Positions 11,231-23,285 are shown, counted from the first letter of the stretch. The stretch is DNA of 64,000 nucleotides from Sambucus nigra (GCA_949130495.1 OX422213.1:535479467-535543466), one strand, 5' to 3'. The notes: generated by a model not told the origin, from the letters alone. Numbers and translations are program-made.

Positions 11231-11443
11231 TAGGGTCGAAGTGACATTCCGAACTAACATAAAATTATTATATGTTTGGGGTCGATGAAAAATGCCGAAC
11301 CAAACTTTTAACTGGTGACGCGATGAAAGAGTCCCGAACCAGAATATGTGTATATATTTATATTTTTAAATAGTTGGGGTCGATGGATCATTCCGAACCA
11401 ACTTTCACTTGGGGTCGATGAATCATTTCGAACCAAGAGTCCT
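11231..11443. repeat. Short spaced repeats in the Tekay LTR
   Basis: Five copies of a motif like GGGTCGATGaatCATTCCGAACC occur here, each closing with a copy of the word that precedes it (for example AACTA...AACTA, TTTGG...CCAAAC). Each unit can thus form a small hairpin in single-stranded form. The set is conserved in the 3' LTR at about 18869-19072. Confidence 0.6.
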
Positions 11444-12305
11444 TTATGTGTAATAGAAGGATATGTTAGTGGTAACTGATATTAAATACATTGTTGTGTG
11501 ATGAAATGTATTCTATGTGCATAATCTACTAGTTTAGAATAGTAGACAATGAAATGAAATGTAAATGTCTTAGTAATAATTTATAGCGTGATGTAATTAT
11601 TACAAGAATAAGGACAACGAACAGTAAATAAGTTAACTACGGTTATGGGTAGTATAACTAGGTAGACTAAGTATCCTCGATAGTTACGTACTGTGTAAGA
11701 GAGGTGAGGAAGTTCAAGGGAGTGTGCAAAACCTTAATATGTGTAATCAATCACTTAATCGTGATAACTGCTTGCAAAATATTTTCAAATGTTTTGAGTA
11801 CTAACTCTTGCTATGTAAAATTTTAAAAACCTTTTAGGTTCCCATCCACAGGGACACCCAACATGATTTCATTCCAGAGATTTAGGAGCTGCAGCACGTG
11901 TGGATGTTGCAGGGATTGTTTAGACGCTTCCACTTTTTCAGTTCTAGTGCAGGATCTCAGTTTTAATATTCTTAGTTGGGACATGTTGTTCTACCTTTAC
12001 TATTACAGTTTATTCTAGTTATGGATTTGTAGTTGTCTTTTATTGGTCGTGGTTTTCGGCAAGACTTTACCTGCTTTCAGAGTATTTATACAAACTGCTT
12101 ATTTATTACTAGAATTTGTAATGTGGTTGTATGGTGAATGTTCTGTTTAAGAAGGATAAAATTTGGCACCAGTTTAATTTCATTTAGGTGGTTAGTAAAT
12201 TAAAAGGCGTTCGACAGTGATGCTAAGAATGAACCATTTAAGAAACCTGTTTAAATTAAAATAAGGCTTGATCACCCAAGGTTTAATTAGGCGGGGTGTC
12301 ACAGA

Positions 12306-12317
12306 TGGTATCAGAGC
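12306..12317 (+). promoter_or_regulatory. Primer binding site (tRNA-iMet type)
   Basis: TGGTATCAGAGC begins two bases after the 5' LTR end. This is the standard plant retrotransposon primer site complementary to the 3' end of initiator methionine tRNA. The same site lies beside the LTR at 60428 on the minus strand. Confidence 0.92.
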
Positions 12318-12495
12318 ATCAGGTTTTAGTGTCCATAGGATGTGTACAGCTTACTACGATTCAGCGTAACGTTTGGTTGTATTAGAGCCCTACTATTTGG
12401 ATTGTTGATTGAAAATTTCCACTGTTGCGTTATCATACTTCTGCTCTTAAATTTCGTATAAACTGTGTACTTATACAATTTGAATCTTATTTCAG

Positions 12496-13640
12496 ATGCC
12501 ACTAAGGAGACAGAGAGCAGAGAGGGCTGAAGCTAGAGAGGAGGTGAGGAAGGCTCATCAGGAGCCACATGTACCGATACCACCACCCCCACCCGAGTTA
12601 ATCTCCACTACTCAGGTTGAAGTGATAGTCGATCAGGCAGTCGAGACAGCTATGAGGGCCATGGCAGCCCACTTTCCACAGCCCTAAGTACCTCCCCCCA
12701 TGGCACCGGTAGTGCAAGTTCCAGCAGGACCATCTACTTGGCAGCGAGTCAGGGAGACATTTCAGAAAGGACACCCACCCGAGTTTCAGGGTAGTACCGA
12801 TGTGGTGGAAGTGTGCAACTAGAAGAAAAATATCCAGCGTCACTTGCGCATGTTAGAGTGCACCGAGGTACAGGAACAGATGCTAGCCACTTTCTGTCTG
12901 TCAGGAGCGGCCCTACAGTGGTGGGAGTCAGTTACCACCACCGAGGAAAGGGATACTTTGACTATTTTTGAGTTTTGGGTGCGGTTTGATCGCAAGTATT
13001 TCCCTCCAGCAGTGGAGTCAGAGATGAGGAAGAAATTCAGCGAAGTGGTTCAGGGGGATCGCTCAGTTGCTGCTACGAGGAGGAGTTTACCCGCTTGGCC
13101 AATTTTGTGCCAAATGAGGTGAGGAATGAGGAGAGGAAGAAGCCCAAATTTATGGAGGGCCTAACCTGGAGAATCAAACAACATTTGATTGGTAATCCGG
13201 CGTTGGTAACCTACACAGATGTCGTCAATGCCGCTCTACTACACTGTCAGGATCACCGTTTTCATACGAGGGGAAATAAGAGGGGTGATCCTAGCCAACC
13301 GGGCAAGGTGGATGGGGGTAGTGGCAACAGCGCATCACAGCAAAAAACAGCGGGTCAGATAGGGCAGGATTCCCGACAGGGGAACTCTGCCAAAGAAGTT
13401 TAAGGACGGGAGGCATCGCTTTGACCGGAAGGGCCAGCAGGGTCCTCAGCAACCAGTCCCTTAGGGTCGACAGGGCTAGGGTAATCAAAATGGGGGACAA
13501 CAAGGCCAAGGATGACAGGGCCAACGTCAGGGCCAACAGGGCAAAGGACAGAGACAGTTCCTGGGTCAGTGTTTCACTTGTGGCCAGCAGGGTCACAAGA
13601 GTAGAAATTGTCCACAGCTAGACAGGGCATAACAACAGGG
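12496..13640 (+). pseudogene. Tekay gag (capsid and zinc-knuckle nucleocapsid), broken
   Basis: The start codon at 12496 begins MPLRRQRAERAEAREEVRKA. The capsid part includes ALQWWESV and the segment KPKFMEGLTWRIKQHL. A CCHC zinc knuckle, CFTCGQQGHKSRNC (about 13570-13611), follows a Gln/Gly-rich stretch. In-frame stops occur at 12685 (TAA in place of a CAA) and 12820 (TAG in place of a TGG), with several CAG-to-TAG and CAA-to-TAA stops after 13440. Frameshifts lie near 13070 and 13390. Gag would coat the element RNA; this copy cannot make the full protein. Similar gag remains lie at 58369-60244 on the minus strand. Confidence 0.85.
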
Positions 13641-13704
13641 TGCCCAACAGGGGAAGCAGGCGCCATTATCCTCAGCAGCAGTACAGGCCCCACAGCCAGG
13701 GCAG

Positions 13705-15621
13705 ATGCAGTACGGGCGTGTGTTCAACATCCGTGATATTCCATTTCAGCCGACACCTCCAGCACCGCCGGCAGTTGCGGTTATGTTTCCTATTCATGGG
13801 CTTGAGGGGAGTATTTTGTTTGACACGGGGGCAATGCATTCATTTATTTCCACTAGATTTGCACTGGCAGCCGACCTATTAGCGAAAGCAGACACTCATC
13901 TTATGTGTGTGGAGTCACCGATGGGTAGTGGGTCCCTTATACACTCGATTTGTAAGGGTGTGGACATTATGGTCGGGAGATTGAGTCTAGCGGCGGACCT
14001 CCTAGTGCTGGATATGGAGGGATATGATGCCATCCTAGGCATGGATTGGTTGGCACATAATAGGGCAATGGTAGATTGTTATGAGAGGGCCATCGTGTTC
14101 TCCATCCCGGGACAAGAGATGTTCCTTGTGGCAAAGCCACTTCCCGAGGGAGGATCGCGAACTCATTTATATTATATTGAGGAGGAGACCTCACATGGGG
14201 TTGTCGTTTCTCTGGACTCAATCCCAGCTGTGAGGGATTTTGAAGATGTCTTTCAGGAGATACCAGGGTTACCACCCAGCAGAGAGATAGAGTTCGTTAT
14301 TGATCTAACACCGGGGACGAGATCGATTGCAAGAGCACCATATCGCATGGCTCCTTCGGAGATGCGGGAACTGAGAGAACAAATTCAGCAGCTATTAGGA
14401 CAGGGTTTCATTCGACGGAGTACATCGCCATGGGGTGCACCGGTGTTGTTTGTAAAGAAAAGGGATGGTTCACTTCGTCTGTGTGTAGATTACAAAGAGC
14501 TGAACAAAGTGACGATACGTAATAAGTATCCATTGTCGAGGATTGAAGACTTGTTTGATCAATTGAGAGGGGCTGCATACTTCTCGAAGATCGATTTGAG
14601 GTCGGGGTACCACCAATTGCGCATTCGCGAAGAGGATGTACCTAAGACCGCTTTCTTATCGCGGTACGGGTCATACAAGTTCAGAGTGATGCCTTTTAGG
14701 CTAACTAATGCGCCGACAGTATTCATGGATCTCATGAATAGGGTATTCAGGGAGTTTTTGGATCAGTTTGTGATTGTATTCATAGACGACATTCTAATTT
14801 ACTCTCGCACGGACGAGGAACACACTGAACATTTACGAATGGTTCTACAGACATTGCGGGACCAACAGTTGTACGCTAAATTTGAGAAGTGTGGGTTTTG
14901 GCTTCGGGAGGTTCAGTTCCTAGGTCACGTCGTATCTAGAAGAGGCATTGCTGTTGACCCGAGTAAAGTATCGGCGGTAAGGGAGTGGGGACAACCCAAG
15001 ACACCGACCGAAATTCACAGTTTCTTGGGATTGGCCGGTTATTATCGTCGCTTCATCAAGGGATTCTCAAAAATTGTCGGACCGTTGATGAATCTGACTT
15101 GGAAGGGAATTCCCTTCGTATGGAGTGACAGTTGTCAGTTAGCATTTGATGAATTAAAAGATAAGTTGACATCAGCCCCCGTTCTTGCCTTGCCTAGGAG
15201 CGGAGTGGAATACCGAGTCTATACTGATGCGTCCTTACAAGGACTTGGGGGTGTGTTACAGCAGGAGGAGAAGGCCATAGCTTATGCGTCCCGAAAGCTT
15301 AAGCCACACAAGAAGAATTACCCCACCCATGACCTCGAGTTGGCAGTGGTTGTTTTTGCAGTGAGGATATGGAGGCACTATCTTCTGGGCGAGCAGTCCA
15401 CTCTATTCACGGATCATAAGTCATTGCAGTATCTGTTCACTCAGAAGGACCTGAATATGAGGCAAAGAAGGTGGCTTGAATTCGTGAAGGACTACCAATT
15501 TGATATACAGTATCATCCTGGTAAGGCTAACGTGGTGGAAGATGCGTTAAGCAGAAGACCTACCGGGCAGTTAGCAGGAGTTTGGAAGGCGAAGTGGAGT
15601 GAACTCCGACATGATGATTAA
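13705..15621 (+). CDS. Tekay pol, first part: protease, reverse transcriptase and RNase H
   Basis: A 638-residue open frame holds three pol enzymes. The aspartic protease has the catalytic FDTGA near residue 38. Reverse transcriptase follows at about residues 200-430, with [20 protein letters not shown] and the active site VFIDDI (the F-x-DD form usual in Ty3/gypsy). RNase H follows with [21 protein letters not shown] and [10 protein letters not shown]. The frame is open to a TAA at 15619, directly followed in the same frame by integrase sequence, so this is an internal stop and not the natural end. It would act in virus-like particles to process Gag-Pol and copy the RNA. Confidence 0.85.
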   Translation: MQYGRVFNIRDIPFQPTPPAPPAVAVMFPIHGLEGSILFDTGAMHSFISTRFALAADLLAKADTHLMCVESPMGSGSLIHSICKGVDIMVGRLSLAADLLVLDMEGYDAILGMDWLAHNRAMVDCYERAIVFSIPGQEMFLVAKPLPEGGSRTHLYYIEEETSHGVVVSLDSIPAVRDFEDVFQEIPGLPPSREIEFVIDLTPGTRSIARAPYRMAPSEMRELREQIQQLLGQGFIRRSTSPWGAPVLFVKKRDGSLRLCVDYKELNKVTIRNKYPLSRIEDLFDQLRGAAYFSKIDLRSGYHQLRIREEDVPKTAFLSRYGSYKFRVMPFRLTNAPTVFMDLMNRVFREFLDQFVIVFIDDILIYSRTDEEHTEHLRMVLQTLRDQQLYAKFEKCGFWLREVQFLGHVVSRRGIAVDPSKVSAVREWGQPKTPTEIHSFLGLAGYYRRFIKGFSKIVGPLMNLTWKGIPFVWSDSCQLAFDELKDKLTSAPVLALPRSGVEYRVYTDASLQGLGGVLQQEEKAIAYASRKLKPHKKNYPTHDLELAVVVFAVRIWRHYLLGEQSTLFTDHKSLQYLFTQKDLNMRQRRWLEFVKDYQFDIQYHPGKANVVEDALSRRPTGQLAGVWKAKWSELRHDD

Positions 15622-17109
15622 ATGACGAGAGCATGCATGGCAGTTCTAGCTATCACTCTCGAGAACGTTATGCGGGTAGTGAGGGCATATGAAGAAGACC
15701 CATTTTATCAGGAAAAAGTACGGCAGTTACTGGCCAAGGGGACAGAGTTCTACTCCATCAGTTCAGAGGGTGGACTACGTTTCAATGGTAGGCTGATAGT
15801 ACCCGAAGATAATGATTTGAGGCATGCCGTTATGATAGAGTCACATGGGTCAAAATTCTCGATACATCCAGGTGGGGACAAAATGTACCAGGATATGCGA
15901 TGAGTATATTGGTGGTGACGCATGAAATGAGATATTGCAAAATTTGTCTCAAGGTGTGTTACATGGCAACTCATAAAAGTTAACCATCAGAGACCTTCAG
16001 GGATGCTTCAACCACTAGAGATTCCCATGTGGAAGTGGGAGAGTATCTCAATGGACTTTATTACCGGGTTACCAACCTCACAGAAGGGTCACGATTCCAT
16101 ATGGGTGATAGTGGATCATTTGACTAAGGTATCCCATTTCTTACCGGTTCGTACGGATTATGATACTATGCGGTACGCGCAGTTATTCATTTCAGAGATT
16201 GTTAAGCTGCACGGAGTTCCTATTAATATTGTGTCGGACCGAGATAAGATATTTGTGTCACATTTTTGGCAGAGCTTTCAGGAGGCCATGGGCACCGACT
16301 TACGGTTGAGTACGACATATCACCCACAGACGGACGACCAGACGGAAAGAGTAAACCAGATGTTAGAGGACATGTTGAGAATGTGTATTCTAGATTTTGG
16401 GGTAAATTGGGAGCCATACCTCCCTTTGGTGGAGTTTGCATATAATAACTGTAACCAATTCACTATTGGCATGTCTCCATTCGAGGCGCTTTATGGGAGG
16501 CCTTGTCATTCACCCGCATGTTGGTTAGAGGTGGGGGATAACAAGCTATTGGGGCCAGAGATGATACAGGAGACTTCCTCCAAAATAGAGTTGATTCGAG
16601 GACGTATTCGAATAGCCCAGGATAGGCAGAAGAGTTATGTTGACGCCGGTAGGAGACACGTGGAACTAGATGTGGGAGACTAGGTGTTAATTCGGGTATC
16701 TCCTATGAAAGGGATTATGAGGTTCGGCAAAAAGGGGAAATTAGCACCGAGATATGTGGGGCCGTTTTCCATCATTAAGAGAGTGGGACCGATAGCTTAC
16801 AGATTAGGACTCCCTGAGCATCTTCAGCGAATACATGAGGTTTTCCATGTGGCATCGCTGAAGAAATACAAGAGGAGCGAGAGAGACATCTGGCACATTC
16901 CACCGGAGGAGATCGATTTGCAGCCAGATGTCTCGTATGAAGAAAGACCCGTGGCTATCCTGGATTATAGTGAGTGCAAACTAAGATCCAAGGTGGTACC
17001 CTTAGTGCGAGTACAGTGGGGACATCACAATATGGATGAGTCCACTTGGGAACGAGAGGAGGATATGCGAGAGAAATATCCAGAATCATTCACAGCAGGT
17101 ATTTTCTAA
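15622..17109 (+). pseudogene. Tekay pol, second part: integrase with chromodomain, several stops
   Basis: The zinc-binding region (about 15830-15990) has a CGA-to-TGA type stop at 15901 and two further TGA stops where Trp or Arg codons are expected. The catalytic core from 16003 is intact: MDFITGLP, then SDRDKIFVSHFW, then QTERVNQ supply the D, D and E of the integrase triad. A TAG at 16681 replaces a Trp codon. The C-terminal part has the GPF/Y module (APRYVGPFSII) and ends with a chromodomain, AILDYSECKLRSKVVPLVRV followed by W...ESTWE. Chromodomains steer such elements to heterochromatin. Confidence 0.87.
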
Positions 17110-17133
17110 TTTCGAGGACGAAATTCCTTTTGT

Positions 17134-17146
17134 AAGAGGGGAAGTA
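17134..17146 (+). promoter_or_regulatory. Polypurine tract
   Basis: AAGAGGGGAAGTA lies directly before the 3' LTR at 17147, the position where plus-strand DNA synthesis starts. The same layout is seen on the minus strand at 63431-63442 and 45456-45466. Confidence 0.8.
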
Positions 17147-19939
17147 TGTAATACCCCGTTATTCTGCTTAATTAGGAAAATACGTTTTATTTAAATTACA
17201 TGAGTAGAGTAATTTAATGTGAGTTTTATTTAAATTACGTGAGTAGAGTTATTTAATGTGATTAAATATGTTTTATTTAAATTACGTGAGTAGAGTAATT
17301 TAATGAGATATAATGTTAATAAAGATGAATATGACGATTAAAAATTTACTAAATGTGAGTAGTAAATTTTTAATGTTGATATGTACGGTCTAGTGACTAT
17401 ATGGACGTACCGGAGTTATCTCAACCGAGTGTCGCACGTAGGACAAAAATTAAGGATGAGAGTAGAAAAATAATTAAGAGACTCAAGCGATAATTTAAAG
17501 TCCACAGTTGATTCCGAAAGGGGAATTAGTCAAAATAGTGTACCCGAGGGTACTAGTTGAGTGCCGGGTCATTTTCGGACTAAATCGGGACCATTCGGGG
17601 GCATTTTGGTCTCTTTACAATTATGGGGAAGTAGACCTATGAATTTTGAAACCCTAGATCAGATTATAAGGGTGGAGGCTAGGGTTAGAAAGAAAGAAAA
17701 TACACCATAGATATTAGAGAAGAGAGAGAGACATTTTCCTAAGGCAAAAGAAGGATGGAAGGGAAATTCTAAGGAGATTTCACCATAAAGTTGTTGGGAA
17801 GGAGGATTGAAGGATCAAAATCATCAACCATCATCAACAACCACGAAATCAGACCCTACAAATCATAAGGCAAGTGGTTATTTACAACATAATTGAGTTA
17901 TAATACCCATAATTAAGCTTTAGTAAGAACATGATATTTATGATATTCTTGGGAATAAAACAATTGATTATGATCCATGATTGATAAGGATTACATGTAG
18001 GACGTTTTTGGATTTCCAAGTATGTTGATATCATAGAAAACTAGATCATAAATTCGAAAGAAAATCTGGAATTTGGATGAAAGATATAAAGAATGCATTT
18101 TTAGGGTTCTTGAATATTAGAGAGATTTTAAGTTGATTTGGCCAAAATTTATAATGATTTTGTTGTTTTAAATCGTTAGTAATCATCCCAGAACATGTAG
18201 GAATGATTAGAAATTGTTGGTTGTAAATATGGTGGATTATCATGAAAGATAGAGAAATAAAAATGGTCAAACCCGTAGGAAGAAGATGAACTGGGTCTGT
18301 CACTGCTTGATCGATCGATCGACCCTTGAATGTCGATCGATCTAGCAGTCGATCGATCGACCATATCCCATCGATCGACTGACCCTGGTTGGACTTTAGA
18401 GAATTTTGTGAATAAATTTCTTTAATTACCGTCGCTTAATGGGAACCTTAGAAATTATATTTTACCTATGAGGGGACTTTATAATTACCAGTAGGTGTAC
18501 CATTAGGTTTCTCCACAAATGATTGAGTGGAAATTTTGGAGAAATGGACTGACGAAAGAACGATCGATTTAGCCGTATGTTGAGAGTATGGGAATTTAAT
18601 TACGGAAAGAGTGAGATTTAATTTCGGAAAGAAAATACCAGTAGGTTAAAATTAATTTAACTACTTAATTAAGGGAGGGGTAACTAGGGCCCTTAGAGTT
18701 GCGTGAATACTCGAATAAATACAATAGTGAAATAAATTGTAATTAATAAGTACGGTGAATATAAGTAAAATATATCACGTACGGGTATGATTTGATAGGT
18801 TGGGTGTGTACCTACTAAATTATATAAAAGTTTGGGTTAAGAGAATATTACCTAAATTAATTATGTTAGGGTCGAAGTGACATTCCGAACTAACATAAAA
18901 TTACTATATGTTTGGGGTCGATGAAAAATGCCGAACCAAACTTTTAACTGGTGTCGCGATGAAAGAGTCCCGAACCAGAATATGTGTATATATTTATATT
19001 TTTAAATAGTTGGGGTCGATGGATCATTCCGAACCAACTTTCACTTGGGGTCGATGAATCATTTCGAACCAAGAGTCCTTTATGTGTAATAGAAGGATAT
19101 GTTAGTGGTAACTGATATTAAATACATTGTTGTGTGATAAAATGTATTCTATGTGCATAATCTACTAATTTAGAATAGTAGACAATGAAATGAAATGTAA
19201 ATGTCTTAGTAATAATTTATAGCGTGATGTAATTATTACAAGAATAAGGACAACGAACAGTAAATAAGTTAACTACGGTTATGGGTAGTATAACTAGGTA
19301 GACTAAGTATCCTCGATAGTTACGTACTGTGTAAGAGAGGTGAGGAAGTTCAAGGGAGTGTGCAAAACCTTAATATGTGTAATCAATAACTTGATCGTGA
19401 TAACTGCTTGCAAAATATTTTCAAATGTTTTGAGTACTAACTCTTGCTATGTAAAATTTTAAAAACCTTTTAGGTTCCCAGCCACAGGGACACCCAGTAT
19501 GATTTCATTCCAGAGATTTGGGAGCTGCAGCACGTGTGGATGTTGCAGGGATTGTTTAGACGCTTCCTCTTTTTCAGTTCTAGTACAGGATTTCAGTTTT
19601 AATATTCTTAGTTGGGACATGTTGTTCTACCTTTACTATTACAGTTTATTCTAGTTATGGATTTGTAGTTGTCTTTTATTGGCCGTGGTTTTCGGCAAGA
19701 CTTTACCTGCTTTCAGAGTATTTTTACAAATTGCTTATTTATTACTAGAATTTGTAATGTGGTTTTATGGTGAATGTTCTGTTTAAGAAGGATAAAATTT
19801 GGCACCCGTTTAATTTCATTTAGGTGGTTAGTAAATTAAAAGGCGTTCGACAGTGATGCTAAGAATGAACCATTTAAGAAACCTATTTAAATTAAAATAA
19901 GGCTTGATCACCCAAGGTGTAATTAGGCGGGGTGTCACA
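17147..19939 (+). repeat. 3' LTR of the Tekay element
   Basis: This 2,793-bp LTR pairs with 9521-12303. Its right end GGGGTGTCACA is followed by the duplicated CCGAC. It has a 14-bp stretch near 17459 not present in the 5' copy. The cluster of TCGATCGATCGA motifs is at 18309-18383, where two of the palindromes have one mutated base each. Confidence 0.92.
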
Positions 19940-20998
19940 CCGACCTATGAAATTTTTTCTACCATGTTGGGGATAAATCCCAGTGTTACAATGGCTATGT
20001 CTGTGTTTTCCCTGTCCCTTAGGGAGATGTTGGAGGGACTTTTCCATATTTCACTTTTGGCAGCCAGGTCATTGGTCGTGGGAGGAATGATTTCTCTTCT
20101 TGTCGTGTTGCATTCTGTGCATTTGCAGGATTTTGGTGATGCTGGCTATGCTGGGGCCATCATTCTAAGACTGGTTTCAAAACTACTGTTGGTGACTGGG
20201 GAAGTACTAGTAGACTCCCAACTTGCAGCTATTACTGGCAGTGGTAATACGGGCAGAGACTTTGAATGGTCTGGATGACTGGCAGGAAGTTCATTTTGAA
20301 TTTTTGAGGGGTAGCCCTGTAATGTTGTTCATATGGTTGTCAGCGAGGTTTCGTATGTTAGTCCCACCTGAGTATCCTTTGCCCATAGTGCCCAACTTAT
20401 TCTCACGTTATTTCATCAGTATAGGCCTGGACATCGAGACAGGGGGAAACTAATTTGTGGAGCACGAGGATTGAGGCTAGTGCTGGTCAGTTCCTTGGTG
20501 GGGGGAGTTGTTGCCCATTCTGGAACTCGAAGAATCTTAGTTGGTTTGATTGGTAGGACTCCGACAAGCCTCTTTCTACTTTCCCTGGTGACTTCTGCAC
20601 CAATTTGGTTGGGAACAGATTGTGCCACCTTGAACAGTGGGCGTCTTTCTTGTGGAGGATCTAACAGAGCATATGCCCATGCAGCTTGGCTCTTTGTGGG
20701 AGAATCTTCGACCATCGACCCGTCCATCCTAGTTTGTTGGGATATTTTAGCATATTTCTTGGGACTACATGAAGTGGTTGTGGAGATTGGTAGTTTCTAG
20801 TAGGTTGGCTATAGAGACTGGGCAAATGTGGTTTTTTGTATCTGACACCATGAAGGGAGGTATTGTGGTTTTCCCTAGGCTAGTCCGGTCTTATCGCTCT
20901 ATGGAGTGTCAACGGCACTCTATTCTGGTAGGGGAAGTTTGCGAACCCCATGATATGGGTAATTATGGGGTTGGTTCTTCTCGCAGATGCGGGTAGTA

Positions 20999-21536
20999 GG
21001 TGTGAAGCTTTTGTAATGGGTGTGGTTCTGTGTTCAGGAATAATTTAAAGGTTATTTTAAGAGTAGCAGGGCTTGATTTTATTTAGTTTTGAGGAAGGGA
21101 GTGATAGGTTGGCAAGGGAAGTCGTTTGAATCCCTATGATGATGTAATCGTATTGAAATTTTGAATTATGAAATAAAGTAGTTTTTTTATCATCTACTTG
21201 TGTCTCTTGATGAGTTTTACATTTGAATTATCTATACCAATCGATAAAGCGTACATAATTTTTTTGATCATGTATACATTCAAATGAACTGTCATTCTCG
21301 GGGATAAGAAGAAAATAGTATTTTGTGAAAAAGAAGGGGGTCATGCTCATGTAAAGGTTGTGAGATGCCTACATACCTCTGGGCATTTTGAAAATTTTCT
21401 AAAATTTATTTTTGAAAGCGAAAGGATTTTTAAAGGATTAGGCCCAACGTAGTTCTGAGTAGAAGGAGATGAAGAATTTTTGTTTTATAAGAATAGAAGG
21501 GCAATGAGAAGAATCGTAGCGCATCGAGATTTCGGA
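20999..21536. other. Gap between the antisense gene and the Ogre integrase end
   Basis: AT-rich DNA with no coding signal on either strand. The two converging transcription units (the antisense gene on plus, pol on minus) end here, so it would hold both 3' ends. An AATAAA-like signal, 'gaaataaagt', lies at about 21170 on plus. Confidence 0.4.
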
Positions 21537-22560
21537 CTAGGGGTAGAATTTCTTGAGACGATCCAAGTTGATTGGAAGCTCCATCTCTTCTCCTTCAAGA
21601 TCGGTGAACATATCGGCGTCGCGTGATAAGATATTCTTCACAATGTAGGGGCCGCTCCAATTGGGATTGAATTTCACTCTGGGGTCCCAAACGGGCTCTA
21701 TAATCTCTTTGAGGGCTAATCCCCCTTCTCGGACACCATGGTCCTTGACTTTCTTATTGAATGATTGCATTATACGGCGATGCTACCCTTGTATGTGATA
21801 TAGAGATTTTTGCCTCTTTGCGTCCAAGAGTGATAACTCGTCAAGACGACTTTGGTGTCAGTCTTCCTTCCTGACCTTACTTTTAAGCATAACACACAGC
21901 AGAGAATTTTCCAAATTTATGGGTAGGAATGCTTCCATGCCTTAGACCAGAGAGTAAGGGGTATCCCCAGTAGAGGTTTGAACTAAGGTGTAGTAGCCCC
22001 AGAGGGCGTAAGGGATCCTGTCAACCCAATCTCGATAACTCTCGATCATCTTGTTGATAATGGTTTTGAGATTCTTATTGGCTGCTTCAACTTCTTCATT
22101 GGTTTGAGGTTGGTAGGTCGAAGATTTATGTCTTTGAATCCCATACTCGTTGACATCCTCTGTAACTTCTGCCTCAAAGTGTAACCCGTTGTCTGATACC
22201 AGCTCGTGTGGGACCCCATACCGACAGATGTAGTTTTTTTGGATGAACTTGGCCACCTTCTTAGCATTAAGCACTACGTATGATTTATCTTCGATCCATG
22301 TAGTGAAGTAGTCTATGGCAGCTAGGATGAATTCATGCCCATTGGACGCTTTGGGTTTAACTTTCCCTATGATGTCAATGCCTCATGTGGAGAACGGACA
22401 GGTAGAAGTCATGTTGTACAATTTTTGTGGAGACAAGTGTTGTAGGTTGGAAAACTGTTGTCATTTGAGGCATCTTCGAACGTAGGCCGTGCAATTTTGA
22501 ACCATGGTAGTCTTGTAGTAACCATGTCGGATGATCTTCTTGGCGAGCATATGTTCATTT
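21537..22560 (-). pseudogene. Ogre pol: integrase, broken
   Basis: Minus-strand fragments give the catalytic core at 22274-21942 (KFIQKNYICRYGVPHELVSD, then STYQPQTN.EVEAANK) and the C-terminal domain at 21770-21537 (NPNWSGPYIVKNI, MELPINLDRLKKFYP). 'RYGVPHE.I.SDNG' and 'INLDRLKKFY' are typical of Ogre/Tat integrases. The second catalytic Asp and the final Glu (EVEAAN) are visible. Stops and frameshifts separate the pieces. The remaining zinc-finger part at 22280-22560 is heavily mutated. Confidence 0.82.
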
Positions 22561-22609
22561 ATGTGGGGTCCGCATTCCCCATTGTGGTTTTTTGCATCAT
22601 TTCTCAAAT

Positions 22610-23285
22610 GTCAGCCCCTGCGATGTAGTGAAAATGGGTTATATTGAAGTTTTTTTAACAGTACTTTATCACAGACAATATACAGGTCAACCAGTCTGCA
22701 AAGGGTTACTCGGTCTTTCTTGTCAAAACCTTGGGGGTACCTAACATGCTTGAAGAGGCGCCAAATATCATAGTACCAGTAGTTTTCTATCACTAGATCT
22801 TCTTCTGTGATGAGATTAATATGGTAGCAGTGGGCTTGGTTTATCTTGCTTTTGGACAAGGAAAAGGATCATGGTTATTGCTTCGGGCATGTCAATCATA
22901 TAGGCTAATGCAGCGAGGGCATCGACTCGGTTTTTTTTTGCTTGGGGCAGGTAGTGGAAGGTGATTTCTTGGAATTAGGAAGCTAGCTCTTCCAGGCGGG
23001 CATGGAAGGGTAAGAGTTTCTCTTCCTTGACCGTCCATTTTCTGAGCACTTGATCGATGACGAGGGTTAAACCCCCATAGACATTGAGGTATCGAATTCT
23101 TTTCTAAAGGGAAACTGTGTGGCCAATCATGCACGCCTAATATTCAGTCATGTCGTTGGTGCATGGAAAATCTAGTTCGATGGCAGTAGGAGTGTGAGAG
23201 TCATAAGGGGCAATGAGGAGTATCCCAATGCAATATCCTTTCTTCTTGTCAGTGCCGTGGGAGAACATTTTCCATCAAATATTTT
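22610..23285 (-). pseudogene. Ogre pol: second (archaeal-type) RNase H, broken
   Basis: Between the first RNase H and the integrase, minus-strand frames contain CTNDMTEY*ACMIG, LNVYGGLTLVIDQVLRKW and ALAALAYMID. They align with the extra aRNH of Tat-lineage elements (consensus EY-EAC, YGDS-LVI-QV, ADALA-LA). The second catalytic Asp appears changed to Gly (YGGL for YGDS), and a stop replaces the Glu next to Ala-Cys. Two RNase H domains are a hallmark of the Tat/Ogre group, which supports the classification. Confidence 0.7.

Larger units (their letters stand above)
9521..12303 (+). repeat. 5' LTR of the Tekay element
   Basis: The 2,783-bp LTR matches 17147-19939 throughout. In the first 480 bp I count about 18 substitutions plus a 14-bp gap relative to the 3' copy. 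It holds the TCGATCGATCGA cluster at 10673-10748 and a set of spaced 'gggtcgatg..cattccgaacc' repeats at 11231-11443. It is non-coding. Confidence 0.92.
9521..19939 (+). mobile_element. Full-length Tekay/Del-type chromovirus (Ty3/gypsy), nested in Ogre
   Basis: Two LTRs (9521-12303 and 17147-19939) start TGTAATACCCC and end GGGGTGTCACA. CCGAC at 9516-9520 and 19940-19944 is a perfect 5-bp target duplication. Internal order is PBS, gag, protease-RT-RNase H, integrase with chromodomain, then a polypurine tract, in one plus-strand unit of 10,419 bp. Long LTRs, a tRNA-iMet-type PBS and a C-terminal chromodomain fit Tekay/Del. The coding region has frameshifts and stops, so the copy is not autonomous. 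It interrupts the second antisense gene of Ogre and therefore inserted later. Confidence 0.92.
9330..20998 (+). pseudogene. Second antisense gene of the Ogre element (DUF7745/PMD-like), split by the Tekay insertion
   Basis: The gene runs 9330-9520, is interrupted by 9521-19939 plus the duplicated CCGAC, and continues at 19945-20998. The first part encodes MSLPGRVDCVNYLETLEAMY and, later, FWYPEDNVFRFGLDKIYPT. After the insertion the frame resumes with YEIFSTMLGINPSV. 'FW.P....FRFG...PT.E.F..LLG' is the layout of DUF7745/plant-mobile-domain-like proteins found in plant retroelements. Frameshifts near 20278 and 20453 and further stops follow. A late block FYFPW.LLHQFGWEQIVPP (about 20570-20640) fits the C-terminal part of the same group. 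The gene is antisense to Ogre pol and only 540 bp beyond its end. Family assignment is by motif, not alignment. Confidence 0.5.

Noticed and set aside
13967..14275. Minus-strand open frames inside the Tekay pol (also 16223-16441 and 13291-13596)
   Set aside because: They overlap clearly coding plus-strand pol or gag and lack family features.
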